This document shows positions 8,485-16,753 of a stretch of 64,000 bases of DNA, in pieces. Numbering within the stretch: the first letter of the stretch is position 1; every line of letters begins with the position of its first letter. Source of the DNA: Bradyrhizobium sp. CB82 (GTDB lineage: Bacteria; Pseudomonadota; Alphaproteobacteria; Rhizobiales; Xanthobacteraceae); NCBI RefSeq assembly GCF_029714405.1, contig NZ_CP121650.1, forward strand, positions 3,663,001-3,727,000. Reading direction: 5' to 3'. The notes beneath the pieces are model-generated. The model worked only from the letters and a program-made list of their open reading frames with translations. It made no database searches and was not told where the DNA came from. The position numbers and the translations under genes were made by a program.

Positions 8485-8685
8485 CTAGCTGCTTCTGCTC
8501 GCCAGCGCCTCCAATAGCGCCGCCTTCTTCGCCTCCATGAACTCCGAGTAACGCAGCGACGGGTCGACCGCACGCGCCTCTTTGAATGACTGGTTCAACT
8601 CCCGCAGCTCGCCCTTGGACTTCATCGCCGTCAGCCGAGCATTCACGTGCGCGACCGCCGCTCGTTCTCGGGTTTCGTTTTTCAC
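8485..8685 (-). CDS. Hypothetical helical protein (66 aa)
   Basis: From a GTG at 8685 the frame reads VKNETRERAAVAHVNARLTA, then SFKEARAVDPSLRYSEFMEA, and ends LLEALASRSS. The strongly helical, charged composition is like small phage or island proteins. An upstream ATG at 8718 is also possible. No ribosome binding site stands out. Function unknown. Confidence 0.4.
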   Translation of the reverse strand: MKNETRERAAVAHVNARLTAMKSKGELRELNQSFKEARAVDPSLRYSEFMEAKKAALLEALASRSS

Positions 8686-8870
8686 GTCGGTCTGTCGGGG
8701 AATACCGGACGCACCCAAAGCTTAGAGGAAATCGCCGCTTGTGACCCAATTCGGACTTGGTTCGCGATAAACGACACAAGCCGATCCGAAAATTAACCGC
8801 CCTCAGTCTTAGTTTTCGCTGTATGCTATGGGCGTTCCAGCTCCGCAACAACATTAGGGAGGAGGCTAGG

Positions 8871-9323
8871 ATGAAAAAGTCCTTTGTCGCCGCCACTTTG
8901 ATCGTGTTGGCAAGTTCTGCGATGGCTCAAGATGCGATGCAGGTGGTCAAGCCCGATGGGCTGACGTGGATAGAACATCCGGTCTTTAGGGGCGCGCATA
9001 CCGCCATCCTGATCGGTAACCCAACAAAGGCCGAGACGATCGTTCAGCGGGTGAAATTCCCGCCGAATTATAAAGTGCCGCCACACACCCATCCTTATGC
9101 CGAGGTCGTCACCGTGATGAGTGGCAGCTTTGGGAACGCCATGGGGGAAAAGTTTGATCCCGCGAAAGGCGAGATATTGAAGCCGGGCTCCGTCTTCGCG
9201 CTGCCGGCAAAGCACCCCCATTATGTTTGGACGACAAACGAAGAAACGATGGTCCAAATTGTGTTCACCGGGCCGGGTGGCATCGAGTTCATCGATCCAG
9301 GCGACGATCCGCGCAATAAGTAA
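8871..9323 (+). CDS. Secreted cupin-domain protein
   Basis: The ATG at 8871 follows a strong ribosome binding site (GGGAGGAGG). MKKSFVAATLIVLASSAMAQ is a signal peptide. The 150-residue product holds one cupin barrel: PPHTHPYAE supplies two histidines and the glutamate of metal motif 1, and KHPHYVW supplies the motif 2 histidine. It is likely a periplasmic metal-binding protein or enzyme of unknown substrate. It sits alone in the element, followed by a possible terminator hairpin. Confidence 0.8.
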   Translation: MKKSFVAATLIVLASSAMAQDAMQVVKPDGLTWIEHPVFRGAHTAILIGNPTKAETIVQRVKFPPNYKVPPHTHPYAEVVTVMSGSFGNAMGEKFDPAKGEILKPGSVFALPAKHPHYVWTTNEETMVQIVFTGPGGIEFIDPGDDPRNK

Positions 9324-9342
9324 AAACGAAGCGCCGAAGCAT

Positions 9343-9376
9343 AAAAAAGAGACCCCCTCAATTGGTGGCCTCTTTC
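9343..9376. terminator. Possible bidirectional terminator hairpin
   Basis: AAAGAGACC at 9346-9354 pairs with GGCCTCTTT at 9367-9375 with one mismatch, with an A-run before and a T-run after. It lies 20 bases past the cupin stop. Confidence 0.4.
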
Positions 9377-9398
9377 TTGGCCAACAGAGGAGCGGAGC

Positions 9399-9569
9399 AT
9401 GCCCAGCGTCTCCGAATGCCGCGAGCTAGCCAGCAGCTATAATACCCAGTCGAGAATAGATGGGATCTCCCCGAGGCGGGCCACTCTGCTTAGAAACATC
9501 GCGCATAGCCTTAGCAGTTTAGCGCACCAATTGGAGATGCTCGCGGAAGATGTCGCCTCGCAAAAGTAA
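9399..9569 (+). CDS. Small hypothetical protein (56 aa)
   Basis: The ATG at 9399 follows AGGAGCGGAG. The product opens MPSVSECRELASSYNTQSRI and continues ISPRRATLLRNIAHSLSSLA, ending in a leucine-rich helix (HQLEMLAEDVASQK). Short proteins with an SPRRAT-LRNI-SxLA-QLE pattern are a kind I recognise from Bradyrhizobium genomes. Role unknown. It was not captured by simple long-ORF criteria but has a good start signal. Confidence 0.6.
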   Translation: MPSVSECRELASSYNTQSRIDGISPRRATLLRNIAHSLSSLAHQLEMLAEDVASQK

Positions 9570-9611
9570 GTGCACACGGAGGCGAGCCGATGCGATGTGT
9601 TTGGAGAGGAT

Positions 9612-9809
9612 TTAGCCGTCTCTTCCCTCACGCTCGTCAGCGGGGACTATTGATGGTGAGCGTTCCTCCAATTCCCGAAGCCGTTCGATTTGGTCTCTAA
9701 GGCTGTCCGGTTGCTCCGGCGTAGGCTTCAGCGACACGCGCAGGTTCTGGCCAATCACTTTCATAATTGCTTGGCTGTGTTTGTGGTCTATGTCGTCGCG
9801 ATATGGCAT
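9612..9809 (-). CDS. Small hypothetical protein (65 aa)
   Basis: An ATG at 9809 on the reverse strand follows AAGGAGA. The product reads MPYRDDIDHKHSQAIMKVIG, then QNLRVSL, then a coiled-coil-like segment (DSLRDQIERLRELEER). The open frame extends further upstream to 9983, but that part has poor composition and no ribosome binding site. It is convergent with the gene at 9399. Function unknown. Confidence 0.55.
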   Translation of the reverse strand: MPYRDDIDHKHSQAIMKVIGQNLRVSLKPTPEQPDSLRDQIERLRELEERSPSIVPADEREGRDG

Positions 9810-10321
9810 AGCGACGTCTCCTTCGACAAAAGGGCGCGGAGATTTAGAAATCAGCGCCTGCCTACCGCAGCTTTTCCGCCTCCGAGCATTCCGTGAAACT
9901 GGAGACCGCCGCTTTTGGCTATCTGCGCGAGCGCTTTGTAGTTGCAGCGGGTCTTGCGTAGAACCTTTGGCTATCCGCGACATGCGCCGTTTAGTTGACG
10001 GCGAGCGACGGTCTCACCGTGCCAAGTCGCGCCGAGACACTTCGTTCCGAATTATCTTAGTGCGAAGATACGTCCGGCTTGCTGCCCAAGACAGCGTCGG
10101 CGCCACAGACTGGCCGGGCCAACACCTGCTCCGACCGACCCAGCCTGACGCAGATGTCTGGGCTCACGCGCTGGAGTGAAGTTCGGAATGGACGTCGGGA
10201 TCTGGCCCTTAGTTGGACGTTCACGCGGACACCGTTGATGTCTGCTTTTGAGGGCACCGCGAACGCCGCCTAGCCGCTCGACATCGTCGCGACCCCTGCG
10301 CGCGGCATTGCCCGGCCTCAC
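9810..10321. other. Gene-poor stretch, possible rhizobial intergenic repeat
   Basis: No supported gene. Around 10057-10257 several frames give KADI-type strings (for example SKADINGVRVNVQ) reminiscent of the spurious peptides read from dispersed repeats of Bradyrhizobium genomes. This is recognition by eye only. Confidence 0.3.
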
Positions 10322-10843
10322 CTAGTGCATCGCAACTACCCGATTTTTACTGTGCCATTCGTTTACTCTTGCGCTCCACCTCTCGTACAAGCTCGTCAGC
10401 TCAAGATATGCCGCCCCGTGACTAGGCCGTTGCCTTAGACGCTTGATCAGAGGCTCGCACTCGTTGCAATGGCGGATCAGAGTATCGGCCCAGAAGTGGT
10501 AGGCAACGTCCTCGTCGATGACGCCCTTCCTGATGCCGACGGCGAGAAGCTCGTGGATATTTAAATACGATCTTACGTGAGCGTAGTCGTCGCTAGCCTC
10601 AAACCTCGCCATCAGCGTTGAGTTATCGGTATGCTTGGCCAAAATCAGCGCAGCCGCTTCATACCTCGCATGCGCGGTAAGCATCGGCTGATCCATCTCG
10701 GTCTTGATGAAAAAGTCGACGGCCGCTCTGTTCTTCGCAATACTGCGCTGCACTCGGATCGCTCGCATTGCCACGAAACTAGCTATCAACGCGATACTCG
10801 CCGTTGCTATCGGCGCGTGCGACGCCCACCACTCCCAATCCAT
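10322..10843 (-). CDS. DUF4760-like membrane protein
   Basis: The ATG at 10843 starts MDWEWWASHAPIATASIALI, an N-terminal membrane helix, for a product of 173 residues. The cytoplasmic part contains FFIKTEMDQPMLTAHARYEA, LNIHELLAVGIRKGVIDEDV and a late AYLELTSLYERW. This is the pattern I know from DUF4760 proteins: one membrane helix and a helical domain of unknown function, common on mobile elements. The open frame extends to 10951, but the ATG at 10843 begins at the membrane helix. It is the last gene of the leftward cluster. Confidence 0.65.
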   Translation of the reverse strand: MDWEWWASHAPIATASIALIASFVAMRAIRVQRSIAKNRAAVDFFIKTEMDQPMLTAHARYEAAALILAKHTDNSTLMARFEASDDYAHVRSYLNIHELLAVGIRKGVIDEDVAYHFWADTLIRHCNECEPLIKRLRQRPSHGAAYLELTSLYERWSARVNEWHSKNRVVAMH

Positions 10844-10905
10844 CGTGTCCCCCCCACAAAAGTCACCAAACGAGGTGTATAAAACTGCCGACACACGTAC
10901 AATTA

Positions 10906-11289
10906 TCATTTGGTTGGAAGGCCATCCGCTTGCCTCGAAGACCTTGCACATTGCGTGTTTGCCTTCACTTGCTCGCTGTTATCGACCACCACTCGAAGCG
11001 ACCTGCGCAAGGCCTGGCAGTCGGCCTCTTCGGGCGAATAGGTCTCCATGAACTGCGCAGCGCTCTCGACGGTTGTCGAGGGTTGAAACGCCAAGATGAT
11101 CAAAGCCTTTTCGAGACCAGGACGAGGCGTGACTTTCTCGAGGATGGAGGCGACCCTAGCGCGCTCGAACTCGATGCCCGCCAGGATCGCGCGTTCAACG
11201 GCGCTTTCGAGCGATCTCTCGCGGTCGTCAAAGACGGCATTCATCACGGCGCAGCGCACATTGGCGATGGTTGTCTCATCAGCGCTCAT
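10906..11289 (-). CDS. Hypothetical protein (127 aa), coupled to S49 peptidase
   Basis: MSADETTIANVRCAVMNAVF starts at an ATG overlapping the stop of the S49 peptidase gene (ATGA), so the two are translationally coupled. The protein is helical and charged with no recognised domain. Coupling to a capsid-protease-like peptidase suggests a partner or substrate role, but nothing in the sequence shows it. Confidence 0.55.
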   Translation of the reverse strand: MSADETTIANVRCAVMNAVFDDRERSLESAVERAILAGIEFERARVASILEKVTPRPGLEKALIILAFQPSTTVESAAQFMETYSPEEADCQALRRSLRVVVDNSEQVKANTQCARSSRQADGLPTK

Positions 11290-12296
11290 GATTTGCGTTC
11301 CGCGAGAGCTGCCGCTGCGCCGGCGCGTACGCCGGCAGCGTGCGCATCCTTAAGACGCTCGATCGAGGCGTCAATCTTTCCGCGCGTGCGCTCTATCAGG
11401 TCGTACTTCGTCCAAGTGCTCCCGGCCTGTTTATGAAAACCTGCCAGATCTTGCATCACCGTTTCCACGGTACCGACTTCGTCGGCGAGCCCGACCTCAA
11501 CGGCTTCTGCGCCGAGATAGGTGCGCGCTTCGGTGGAGCGGAGTGCCTCGACTGAGAGCCTTGGACGGTGCGATGCGACGCTATCGACGAACATCTTGTA
11601 GTGCGTGTCGACTTCCCTTTGGAGGTCAGACTTAACCTCCGTCGACAACGGTTGGAGTTCGTTGCCGTCAACCTTGTGCTTGCCAGCGAAGATGAAGGTC
11701 GGCACCAAGCCGTGGTCGGCGAGCTGCTGTGACCGATCGAGGTGAAGCATCACGACGCCGATGCTTCCGGTAACAGCCGTCTTGGTCACTACGATCTGGC
11801 TGGCCGCTGCCGCAATCATGTAGGCGGCAGAGGCGCAAAGCGAGTTCGATACTGCGACGACAGGTCGCTTTCGTGCGACCGCATGGATGACGTCGGCGCA
11901 TTCGATTGCGCCCGTCGCCGCGCCGCCGGGCGAGTGGATGTCAAGCAGGATAGACGTTACATCCGGATCGGCGTCCGCAGCTCGAACCGCGCCAGAAACG
12001 GCGTCGTAGGAGACGAGCCCACTCTCGGCGTCGAGACCACCGGCGCGGGTCACGAGTGATCCAATCACCGGGACCATCGCGATGCCGCCGCCAATCTTGG
12101 CGTAGCCGTTCGCTGGTCTACTGCGAACCGGCGCGCGGGTGGCCAACGGCGGACCAGCGGACCGCACGAAGGCCGCGAGGTCGCCATCCAGCCCGACCCG
12201 GTTGGCCAGGACAGCCGCGATAGTCGCGGCCTTTCGTGGTTCGAGAAACAGCGGCACCCCGAACAATTCCGCCGCGACGCGGGCGAGGATCTCCAT
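11286..12296 (-). CDS. S49-family (SppA/phage capsid-protease-like) serine peptidase
   Basis: A 336-residue protein with the ClpP/crotonase fold of S49 peptidases. GGIAMVPVIGSLVTR is the first core strand, DIHSPGGAATG forms the oxyanion loop, and SLCASAAYMIAAAA carries the nucleophile serine. VTGSIGVVMLHLD and the following segment match the family; the general base lysine should lie nearby in GKHKVDG. There is no signal peptide or membrane helix, which fits the phage-type enzymes that mature capsids rather than membrane-bound SppA. No capsid gene is present, so its target here is unknown. It is coupled to the downstream 127-residue gene. Confidence 0.85.
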   Translation of the reverse strand: MEILARVAAELFGVPLFLEPRKAATIAAVLANRVGLDGDLAAFVRSAGPPLATRAPVRSRPANGYAKIGGGIAMVPVIGSLVTRAGGLDAESGLVSYDAVSGAVRAADADPDVTSILLDIHSPGGAATGAIECADVIHAVARKRPVVAVSNSLCASAAYMIAAAASQIVVTKTAVTGSIGVVMLHLDRSQQLADHGLVPTFIFAGKHKVDGNELQPLSTEVKSDLQREVDTHYKMFVDSVASHRPRLSVEALRSTEARTYLGAEAVEVGLADEVGTVETVMQDLAGFHKQAGSTWTKYDLIERTRGKIDASIERLKDAHAAGVRAGAAAALAERKS

Positions 12297-12298
12297 CG

Positions 12299-13249
12299 TC
12301 AGTTCCTTTCTGGCGCCTGCATCACGTCCGCAAGCCCGAGCGAGGCTCGCGGGTCGATGTCCGACGGCGGCAAGAGACCGGCCAGATCGGCGAAGGCGGC
12401 TTCCTCGCGCTCGCTGGCGAGAATATCTCCGTCGATCTCCTTGAGCTTTTCGAGCCGCTGGGCAGGCGAAAGGGCGATCGCGTCGTCTGCCGTCGCGTCA
12501 ATCTCTCGCTCGATCGCGGCGCGCAGTTCTGTCGGAAAGATCCAGGCCAATAGTCCCACGACGTCGACGGCGAACACGTCGGAGCTGCCCTGTTGCTCAA
12601 GGCACGCGCGGTTTTTCGGAAAGTAAATCGGCTCAAGCCTGTCGACCAGATTGGTAACGTCCGGCTTCGCTGCTTCGACCCGGGCCTGCATCTGCCGCCA
12701 AGCAAAGTCCTTTGCCATCGCGCTCGGAAAAGGCGCTGCCAAAACTTCTTGACGGTCCGCCCGGAGCGAGCGCGTGCGGCGGGCGGCGCGCTCGATGCCG
12801 GCAAGGGCAGTTTCACCGTTCCTCAACTGCGGAGCGCCGCCCTCGTACATCCTGATCCCGATGGGGGCATTGGCGCGAACGTAGCGTTCGAGTTGCTCGC
12901 TCAGCCTGTGCGCTGCATTCCAAATCGGACCCAGCTTCTCGACCCGGGCGACGAGCTCATGGCGGACCTTTTCGCTGCGGTCAATGTCCGCCTGTTGGCG
13001 CGCCAGCTGAGCCTTGTCGCGTTTTCCACGCTCCAATTCACGAAGCCGCTCCCGGTCAGTTTGTAGCTTGGTTATTGCCTCGCGCATCTGGGCGGAAGTC
13101 TCGAGCACCGCCGCATGGCGCTGCGCGGCGATATCTCGAAAGGTCTGGAGCCGCTCCCGCACAGCGTGCGGGATGGTCAGTGTATCGAGCAGGTCTGTCA
13201 CAACGTGGTTCTCCAACATGACGTTGGAGGTCATCCTGACGAGTTGCAT
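12299..13249 (-). CDS. Hypothetical coiled-coil protein (316 aa)
   Basis: A large N-terminal coiled coil (residues about 30-120, with SAQMREAITKLQTDRERLRE and RQQADIDRSEKVRHELVARV) is followed by a helical C-terminal half. No catalytic motif recognised. It ends three bases before the S49 peptidase start, so the two are probably co-transcribed. The order coiled coil, S49 peptidase, small protein resembles scaffold/protease blocks of phage head modules, but no similarity can be claimed by eye. Confidence 0.6.
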   Translation of the reverse strand: MQLVRMTSNVMLENHVVTDLLDTLTIPHAVRERLQTFRDIAAQRHAAVLETSAQMREAITKLQTDRERLRELERGKRDKAQLARQQADIDRSEKVRHELVARVEKLGPIWNAAHRLSEQLERYVRANAPIGIRMYEGGAPQLRNGETALAGIERAARRTRSLRADRQEVLAAPFPSAMAKDFAWRQMQARVEAAKPDVTNLVDRLEPIYFPKNRACLEQQGSSDVFAVDVVGLLAWIFPTELRAAIEREIDATADDAIALSPAQRLEKLKEIDGDILASEREEAAFADLAGLLPPSDIDPRASLGLADVMQAPERN

Positions 13250-13252
13250 TGC

Positions 13253-13642
13253 TCATCGCGAATGCGCAAGTATTCGCCTGATTTGTCCGGCGCTTAGAGC
13301 GCGTGGGAATATCCGTGTGATCTCCCAGAGCGCGCCGCGGATCGTCCCAATGTGTCGTACGGGACAGGTTGTCGACGAGCGATCGCGTCGCCATGCTGTG
13401 TCAACATAGCGGCCCCACTGAGAGGCGATTTCGTGTGCCGCATCATGATCCGAGCGATCCGCATAAAATCGCCCCCGGCACTCCACGATCAGCGCATCCC
13501 GCTTTACGTACATCGCTGCTGACAGCATCGCCTTGCGCAGCGCCGCCGCGACGCGGCGCTTCGACGCGGTCAGCTCCTCGCCGGCTTCGACCGCTCCAAG
13601 GATGCGTTGGAGGTCGCCAGTGTCGCCTCGATCAGCCATCAA
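13253..13642 (-). CDS. Hypothetical protein (129 aa)
   Basis: MMADRGDTGDLQRILGAVEA is followed by KRRVAAALRKAML and a basic C-terminal part. No domain recognised. It overlaps the start of the gene upstream at 13632 and ends four bases from the next start, which fits a tight leftward operon. Two adjacent ATG codons are possible starts. Confidence 0.5.
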   Translation of the reverse strand: MMADRGDTGDLQRILGAVEAGEELTASKRRVAAALRKAMLSAAMYVKRDALIVECRGRFYADRSDHDAAHEIASQWGRYVDTAWRRDRSSTTCPVRHIGTIRGALWEITRIFPRALSAGQIRRILAHSR

Positions 13643-13949
13643 TGGGTCCGAGATCGAGCGGCGGGAAAGGGCGATCCGCGAGCGCGAATAGCAAGCGTCG
13701 CCGGTGACGACCGACGACGACCACCCGTCCTCTGGCGACCAGGTGACTGAGCGCGCGGCGGGCCGAATTCAGCTGCGACCGCGTGCAGGACGGCGGTCGC
13801 GATCGGCAGATGCGGCCAGCGAATGCGAAGCCGGCGATCTCTCGGACCGAGAGGCGGTCGACCCGTTCGAGAACGCGGATTAGCTCCCGTCGCAAGGCGA
13901 GCGGACGACCCGAAAAACATCGCCGGGAGCGGTTCGGGCCCTCAGGCAT
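13632..13949 (-). CDS. Hypothetical basic, winged-helix-like protein (105 aa)
   Basis: From an ATG at 13949 the product reads MPEGPNRSRRCFSGRPLALR, then RVLERVDRLSVREIAGFAF and LNSARRALSHLVARGRVVVV. A helix-turn-helix followed by a hairpin (VVVVGRHRRRLLFAL) is consistent with a winged-helix DNA-binding fold, but this is inference. It overlaps the next gene by 11 bases. An upstream ATG at 13970 is possible. Confidence 0.45.
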   Translation of the reverse strand: MPEGPNRSRRCFSGRPLALRRELIRVLERVDRLSVREIAGFAFAGRICRSRPPSCTRSQLNSARRALSHLVARGRVVVVGRHRRRLLFALADRPFPPLDLGPIDG

Positions 13950-14495
13950 GGACCACCGGGAAGGAAACAAAACCTCGGTTTTTAAAATCCCAGATACGGT
14001 GATTTACCGGGCCCATCGCGCTCGCATGGCGGCGGCGCGGTGAAAGATACTTACCGAAATTCCGCGGCATTCGCGGGCGCAGCGCGGCTGGCAGCGGCGC
14101 TGGTGCGGGTTCACCGGTCCTGGCGTCGAAACACTGAGCACGCGGCGCACCGCCGCCAGTGAGCGGCGCAGGAGAGGCAATGCCGCTGATGAGAGAGGCA
14201 CTGGTGGCTCTCCGTCCGGTCCGCGTCTCCACAACTCCACGCCGAGCCAGCTCGCCAGCACCCTGCGCTCGCTCGCGCACGCGCGTTCTTTCTATCGTCT
14301 TGGCGTGCTGGTGGTGAAGACGGGCGGTTTCGCGGTGAGCATTGAACCCATCGCCGGTGCTCGGCGGCCGGACGCGCTGGGGCGCGCCGGCCTCGCTGAT
14401 CTGGTTGGAGGGCCGGCGGCGATCAGCCGACCGACCCTTGCGCTCAATCTCGACCGCTGTGCAGCCCGGCAGTCCGCTATCAGTTATATAAGAAT
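13950..14495. other. Stretch with no supported gene
   Basis: Long frames exist on both strands (for example the reverse frame 13942-14640), but their products are arginine/proline-rich and featureless, and one runs through the hairpin array. I see no ribosome binding site. It may be the non-coding region around the hairpins. Confidence 0.35.
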
Positions 14496-14612
14496 ACTGC
14501 GGACGCACTTTCCCTATCGATAGGATTTCCGCGTCCGCAGTCTGAAATCCAGACTGCGGACAGCCTTTTTCTATCGTGATCCTACCGATAGGATTTTGTG
14601 TCCGCAGTCTGA
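14496..14612. repeat. Tandem double hairpin array with nested palindromes
   Basis: Unit 1: ACTGCGGACGC (14496-14506) pairs perfectly with GCGTCCGCAGT (14531-14541); its loop contains the palindrome CCTATCGATAGG (14513-14524). Unit 2: AGACTGCGGACA (14551-14562) pairs perfectly with TGTCCGCAGTCT (14599-14610); its loop holds the near-palindrome CCTACCGATAGG. Between them CAGTCTG (14538-14544) and CAGACTG (14550-14556) form a third stem. The right halves of both units are near-identical direct repeats. The array lies just past the stop of the gene at 14637. It could be a replication origin, a binding array for an element-encoded protein, or a strong bidirectional terminator. Confidence 0.8.
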
Positions 14613-14636
14613 GCAGGGGAGCGGTTGGAGCCACAC

Positions 14637-15395
14637 TCACGGGTTGCTCCGCCGGATCTTAGCAACCTGAAATCTCGGTCCAGGGATGACCCTCTTTTCG
14701 AGCTGACCTTGGGCGAGGCCGAGTTTCACGGCATCATGAACTGCGGCCGCTAGATGCTTCCCGGTCTTGCCGGCGAAGTGAGTGGGGCTCTTGCGCTTAG
14801 CCTCTGCGCCGGCGGTCTTGATGCTCACCCAGTTGGACGGAAGGATCCTCAAGATTGCCTCCAGCCGGCGGGCGACCACGCTAACCTTAGGCTCCGGATG
14901 CAGTCGAGCCTCAGCTCGCTCCCTTCGCTTGCGGTCTCGATCGTTGGCTCTCGACAAGACCTCCATCGCCTCATCAGACATACCAGCAGCTCGGAAGGTT
15001 CGGATGCGAGCCCGCTTGCGCTCAGCCTCGGTGACATCGAGATCGTTTCCCAAGGCCTCGGCAGACCAGTAGCGCTGACTGTGGAAAGCCTCTCCGACCG
15101 CTGCCGCCCGCTCGTCAGGCGTCATCCAGCTGCAGCGCAGGGCCAGGAAGTTGTCGGCTCGCCGTCGCCCTTCGCTCCCGCAGAGCGCATAGGTGTCGAG
15201 CACTCTGTCCCGGAAGCGAGGGCCAGCTTCGTCGTTGGGTATCTTGCGGCCGTAACGGATTGCCATCAGGCGAAGCAGCTCTGGTGGGCGAAACCGCGCA
15301 ACATGGTCGTCTGTTCGGCCTGGTCGGCCAGCACTCTCAGGTCGATCGGCGTTCTCTGTCGCGTTGACGTCGTGGGCGAGGTTGGTGCTCCTCAT
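14637..15395 (-). CDS. Hypothetical protein (252 aa) next to the hairpin array
   Basis: A basic, helical protein: PPELLRLMAIRYGRKIP, then ADNFLALRCSWMTPDERAAA, then a long charged helix (NDRDRKRRERAEARLHPEPK), then a C-terminal part with NWVSIKTAGAEAKRKSPTHF. The basic composition and the C-terminal half, which could hold a winged helix, suggest nucleic-acid binding. Its stop is 25 bases from the hairpin array, so it is a candidate for the protein that binds the array. Its start overlaps the upstream gene by four bases. No family recognised. Confidence 0.55.
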   Translation of the reverse strand: MRSTNLAHDVNATENADRPESAGRPGRTDDHVARFRPPELLRLMAIRYGRKIPNDEAGPRFRDRVLDTYALCGSEGRRRADNFLALRCSWMTPDERAAAVGEAFHSQRYWSAEALGNDLDVTEAERKRARIRTFRAAGMSDEAMEVLSRANDRDRKRRERAEARLHPEPKVSVVARRLEAILRILPSNWVSIKTAGAEAKRKSPTHFAGKTGKHLAAAVHDAVKLGLAQGQLEKRVIPGPRFQVAKIRRSNP

Positions 15396-15733
15396 TGATC
15401 ACCATCCCGGAGCAAGACCCGCCGCCAGAGCTCGGCTCTCACCGCGCCCTCGAAGCGGCGCACCTCGCGTTCGGCTGTCGCCGGCGTGACACCCAGCTCA
15501 TCTAGGGTTCGGCGGAGAGCCCTCAGGTTTCTTTGAACATGTTGCTCGCCTCGTTCGGCGTCGAGCGTGAGGACAAAGTCGACGTGACGTTTGACGTGAT
15601 CTGCGCCGCGGAAGCGTCCCGGGAGTAGGAGGATCTTCGCCTTGCGCTGGGCGATCTCGACATGGAGCCGAGGTGGAGGAGGTGTTGCTACAGGTCGGTG
15701 ACTTGCGGCAATGGCGGCGAACCGTTCGGTCAT
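15392..15733 (-). CDS. Hypothetical protein (113 aa)
   Basis: MTERFAAIAASHRPVATPPP, then RLHVEIAQRKAKILLLPGRF, then a helical C-terminal part with a REVRRFEGAVRAELWRRVL tail. It overlaps both neighbours by four bases (ATGA-type junctions), so it is part of a coupled block of three genes. Function unknown. Confidence 0.55.
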   Translation of the reverse strand: MTERFAAIAASHRPVATPPPPRLHVEIAQRKAKILLLPGRFRGADHVKRHVDFVLTLDAERGEQHVQRNLRALRRTLDELGVTPATAEREVRRFEGAVRAELWRRVLLRDGDQ

Positions 15734-15972
15734 GCTGCACCTGCCTCAAGTTGCAGTTGCTGCCAGCGCTGCCAGGCTGCCCGCGCCAAATCGTGACATT
15801 CTCGGTCGATGTCGCCTTCAGCGACGCCTAGGTCCTCAAGCCTGCCGGCGATGACTTCAAGCACGAACGCCAGTTCATCCTCGGCATCATCAACCGAGCC
15901 CTTCGTCGACATTTGCGCCGCCACTCGGTTCACCATGCCGGCGTTCCGAGAGTTGGGGAATGCAAGCATCAT
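15730..15972 (-). CDS. DUF6074-like small protein (80 aa)
   Basis: MMLAFPNSRNAGMVNRVAAQ followed by a helical region (DELAFVLEVIAGRLEDLGVA) and WQRWQQL. The FP-R--MV--VA opening followed by a W-containing tail is what I recognise as DUF6074, a small protein family of rhizobial prophages and islands. The role is unknown. It is coupled to the gene at 15392. Confidence 0.55.
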   Translation of the reverse strand: MMLAFPNSRNAGMVNRVAAQMSTKGSVDDAEDELAFVLEVIAGRLEDLGVAEGDIDRECHDLARAAWQRWQQLQLEAGAA

Positions 15973-15983
15973 CGTCCGTCTCC

Positions 15984-16226
15984 TCAGAAAACTTCGTCGT
16001 CCACCGTCGTGGGCTCGGCGGCGCGCGCTTTCGGCGTGCGGACGCCGAGCTGCTGAAGCCAGCGCAGCGCGTCCGCGAGTTGACGCTTGATCTCGAAGAG
16101 CTCAGCGTACGTCATGCCGCCAGCCAGATCGCGATGCTGATGCTCTCGGCAGAACGACGACAGGTCGCGTGCAAGGCCGATCAGTTTGCTTGCGCGGCGA
16201 ACGGGGCTCGGATGGCGTTCACGCAT
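15984..16226 (-). CDS. Hypothetical protein (80 aa)
   Basis: From an ATG at 16226 the product reads MRERHPSPVRRASKLIGLAR, then MTYAELFEIKRQLADALRWL, with an acidic end (EPTTVDDEVF). An upstream ATG at 16271 would add 15 residues. Helical; no family recognised. It leads the block of genes running to 14637. Confidence 0.45.
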   Translation of the reverse strand: MRERHPSPVRRASKLIGLARDLSSFCREHQHRDLAGGMTYAELFEIKRQLADALRWLQQLGVRTPKARAAEPTTVDDEVF

Positions 16227-16367
16227 CCTCAGATCCTCGATGGTGGGGAAGGGAAGGGCGCCCCCAGGCACCGGAGCGGACCTGGGGGCGTTTGCCGCCG
16301 GCGTACTTCCGGCCGGCGGCGGCTGCGCCGGCGCCGGAGACTGCCTCGGCGCGGCTGCAAGTCGATC

Positions 16368-16673
16368 TCATGCGGCGCGGGAGCGCGCGGCAGCGATCAA
16401 CGACCTGTAGTATTCGTGAAGGTTTTTTGCCGCGACGTTTCGCCGGCTGCCATTTGGGACCAGCACGAAAACGCCCTCGGCCACGAGTTCGTAGAAGCGC
16501 GTCATCCCGACGTTCGCCACGCGGCAGGCTGTCTTGATGTCGTTGAGCGGAGAGAGACTATGCGCTTTGACAAAGTCCTCGTAGCTCAGATCCAGATCGT
16601 GAGCTGGCTCGGTTTGCTGTTCGATGTTCGTCGCGTCTTGCGCCCGATCCCCGCTTTTCGTGTTCTTCCGCAT
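16368..16673 (-). CDS. Probable excisionase-type helix-turn-helix protein
   Basis: From an ATG at 16673 the 101-residue product has an acidic/polar N terminus, then SPLNDIKTACRVANVGMTRF, YELVAEGVFVLVPNGSRRNV and an AAKNLHEYYRSLI tail. A helix-turn-helix that reads 'xxFYxLVxxG', then a wing and a basic turn, is the pattern of MerR/AlpA-like excisionases and element regulators. Its position near the integrase supports a role in excision directionality. The open frame extends to 16748 but the extension is unlike the family. Confidence 0.6.
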   Translation of the reverse strand: MRKNTKSGDRAQDATNIEQQTEPAHDLDLSYEDFVKAHSLSPLNDIKTACRVANVGMTRFYELVAEGVFVLVPNGSRRNVAAKNLHEYYRSLIAAARSRAA

Positions 16674-16753
16674 TGCCCCGTCCACGTTCGTTGTGTGTAC
16701 GAGATCGCTCCTACAGAAGATCGGAACATTCGATAAGGACGCACCCAAGCCTA

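Noticed and set aside
13942..14640. A 232-codon reverse-strand gene
   Set aside because: It runs through the hairpin array, has arginine/proline-rich featureless sequence and no ribosome binding site.
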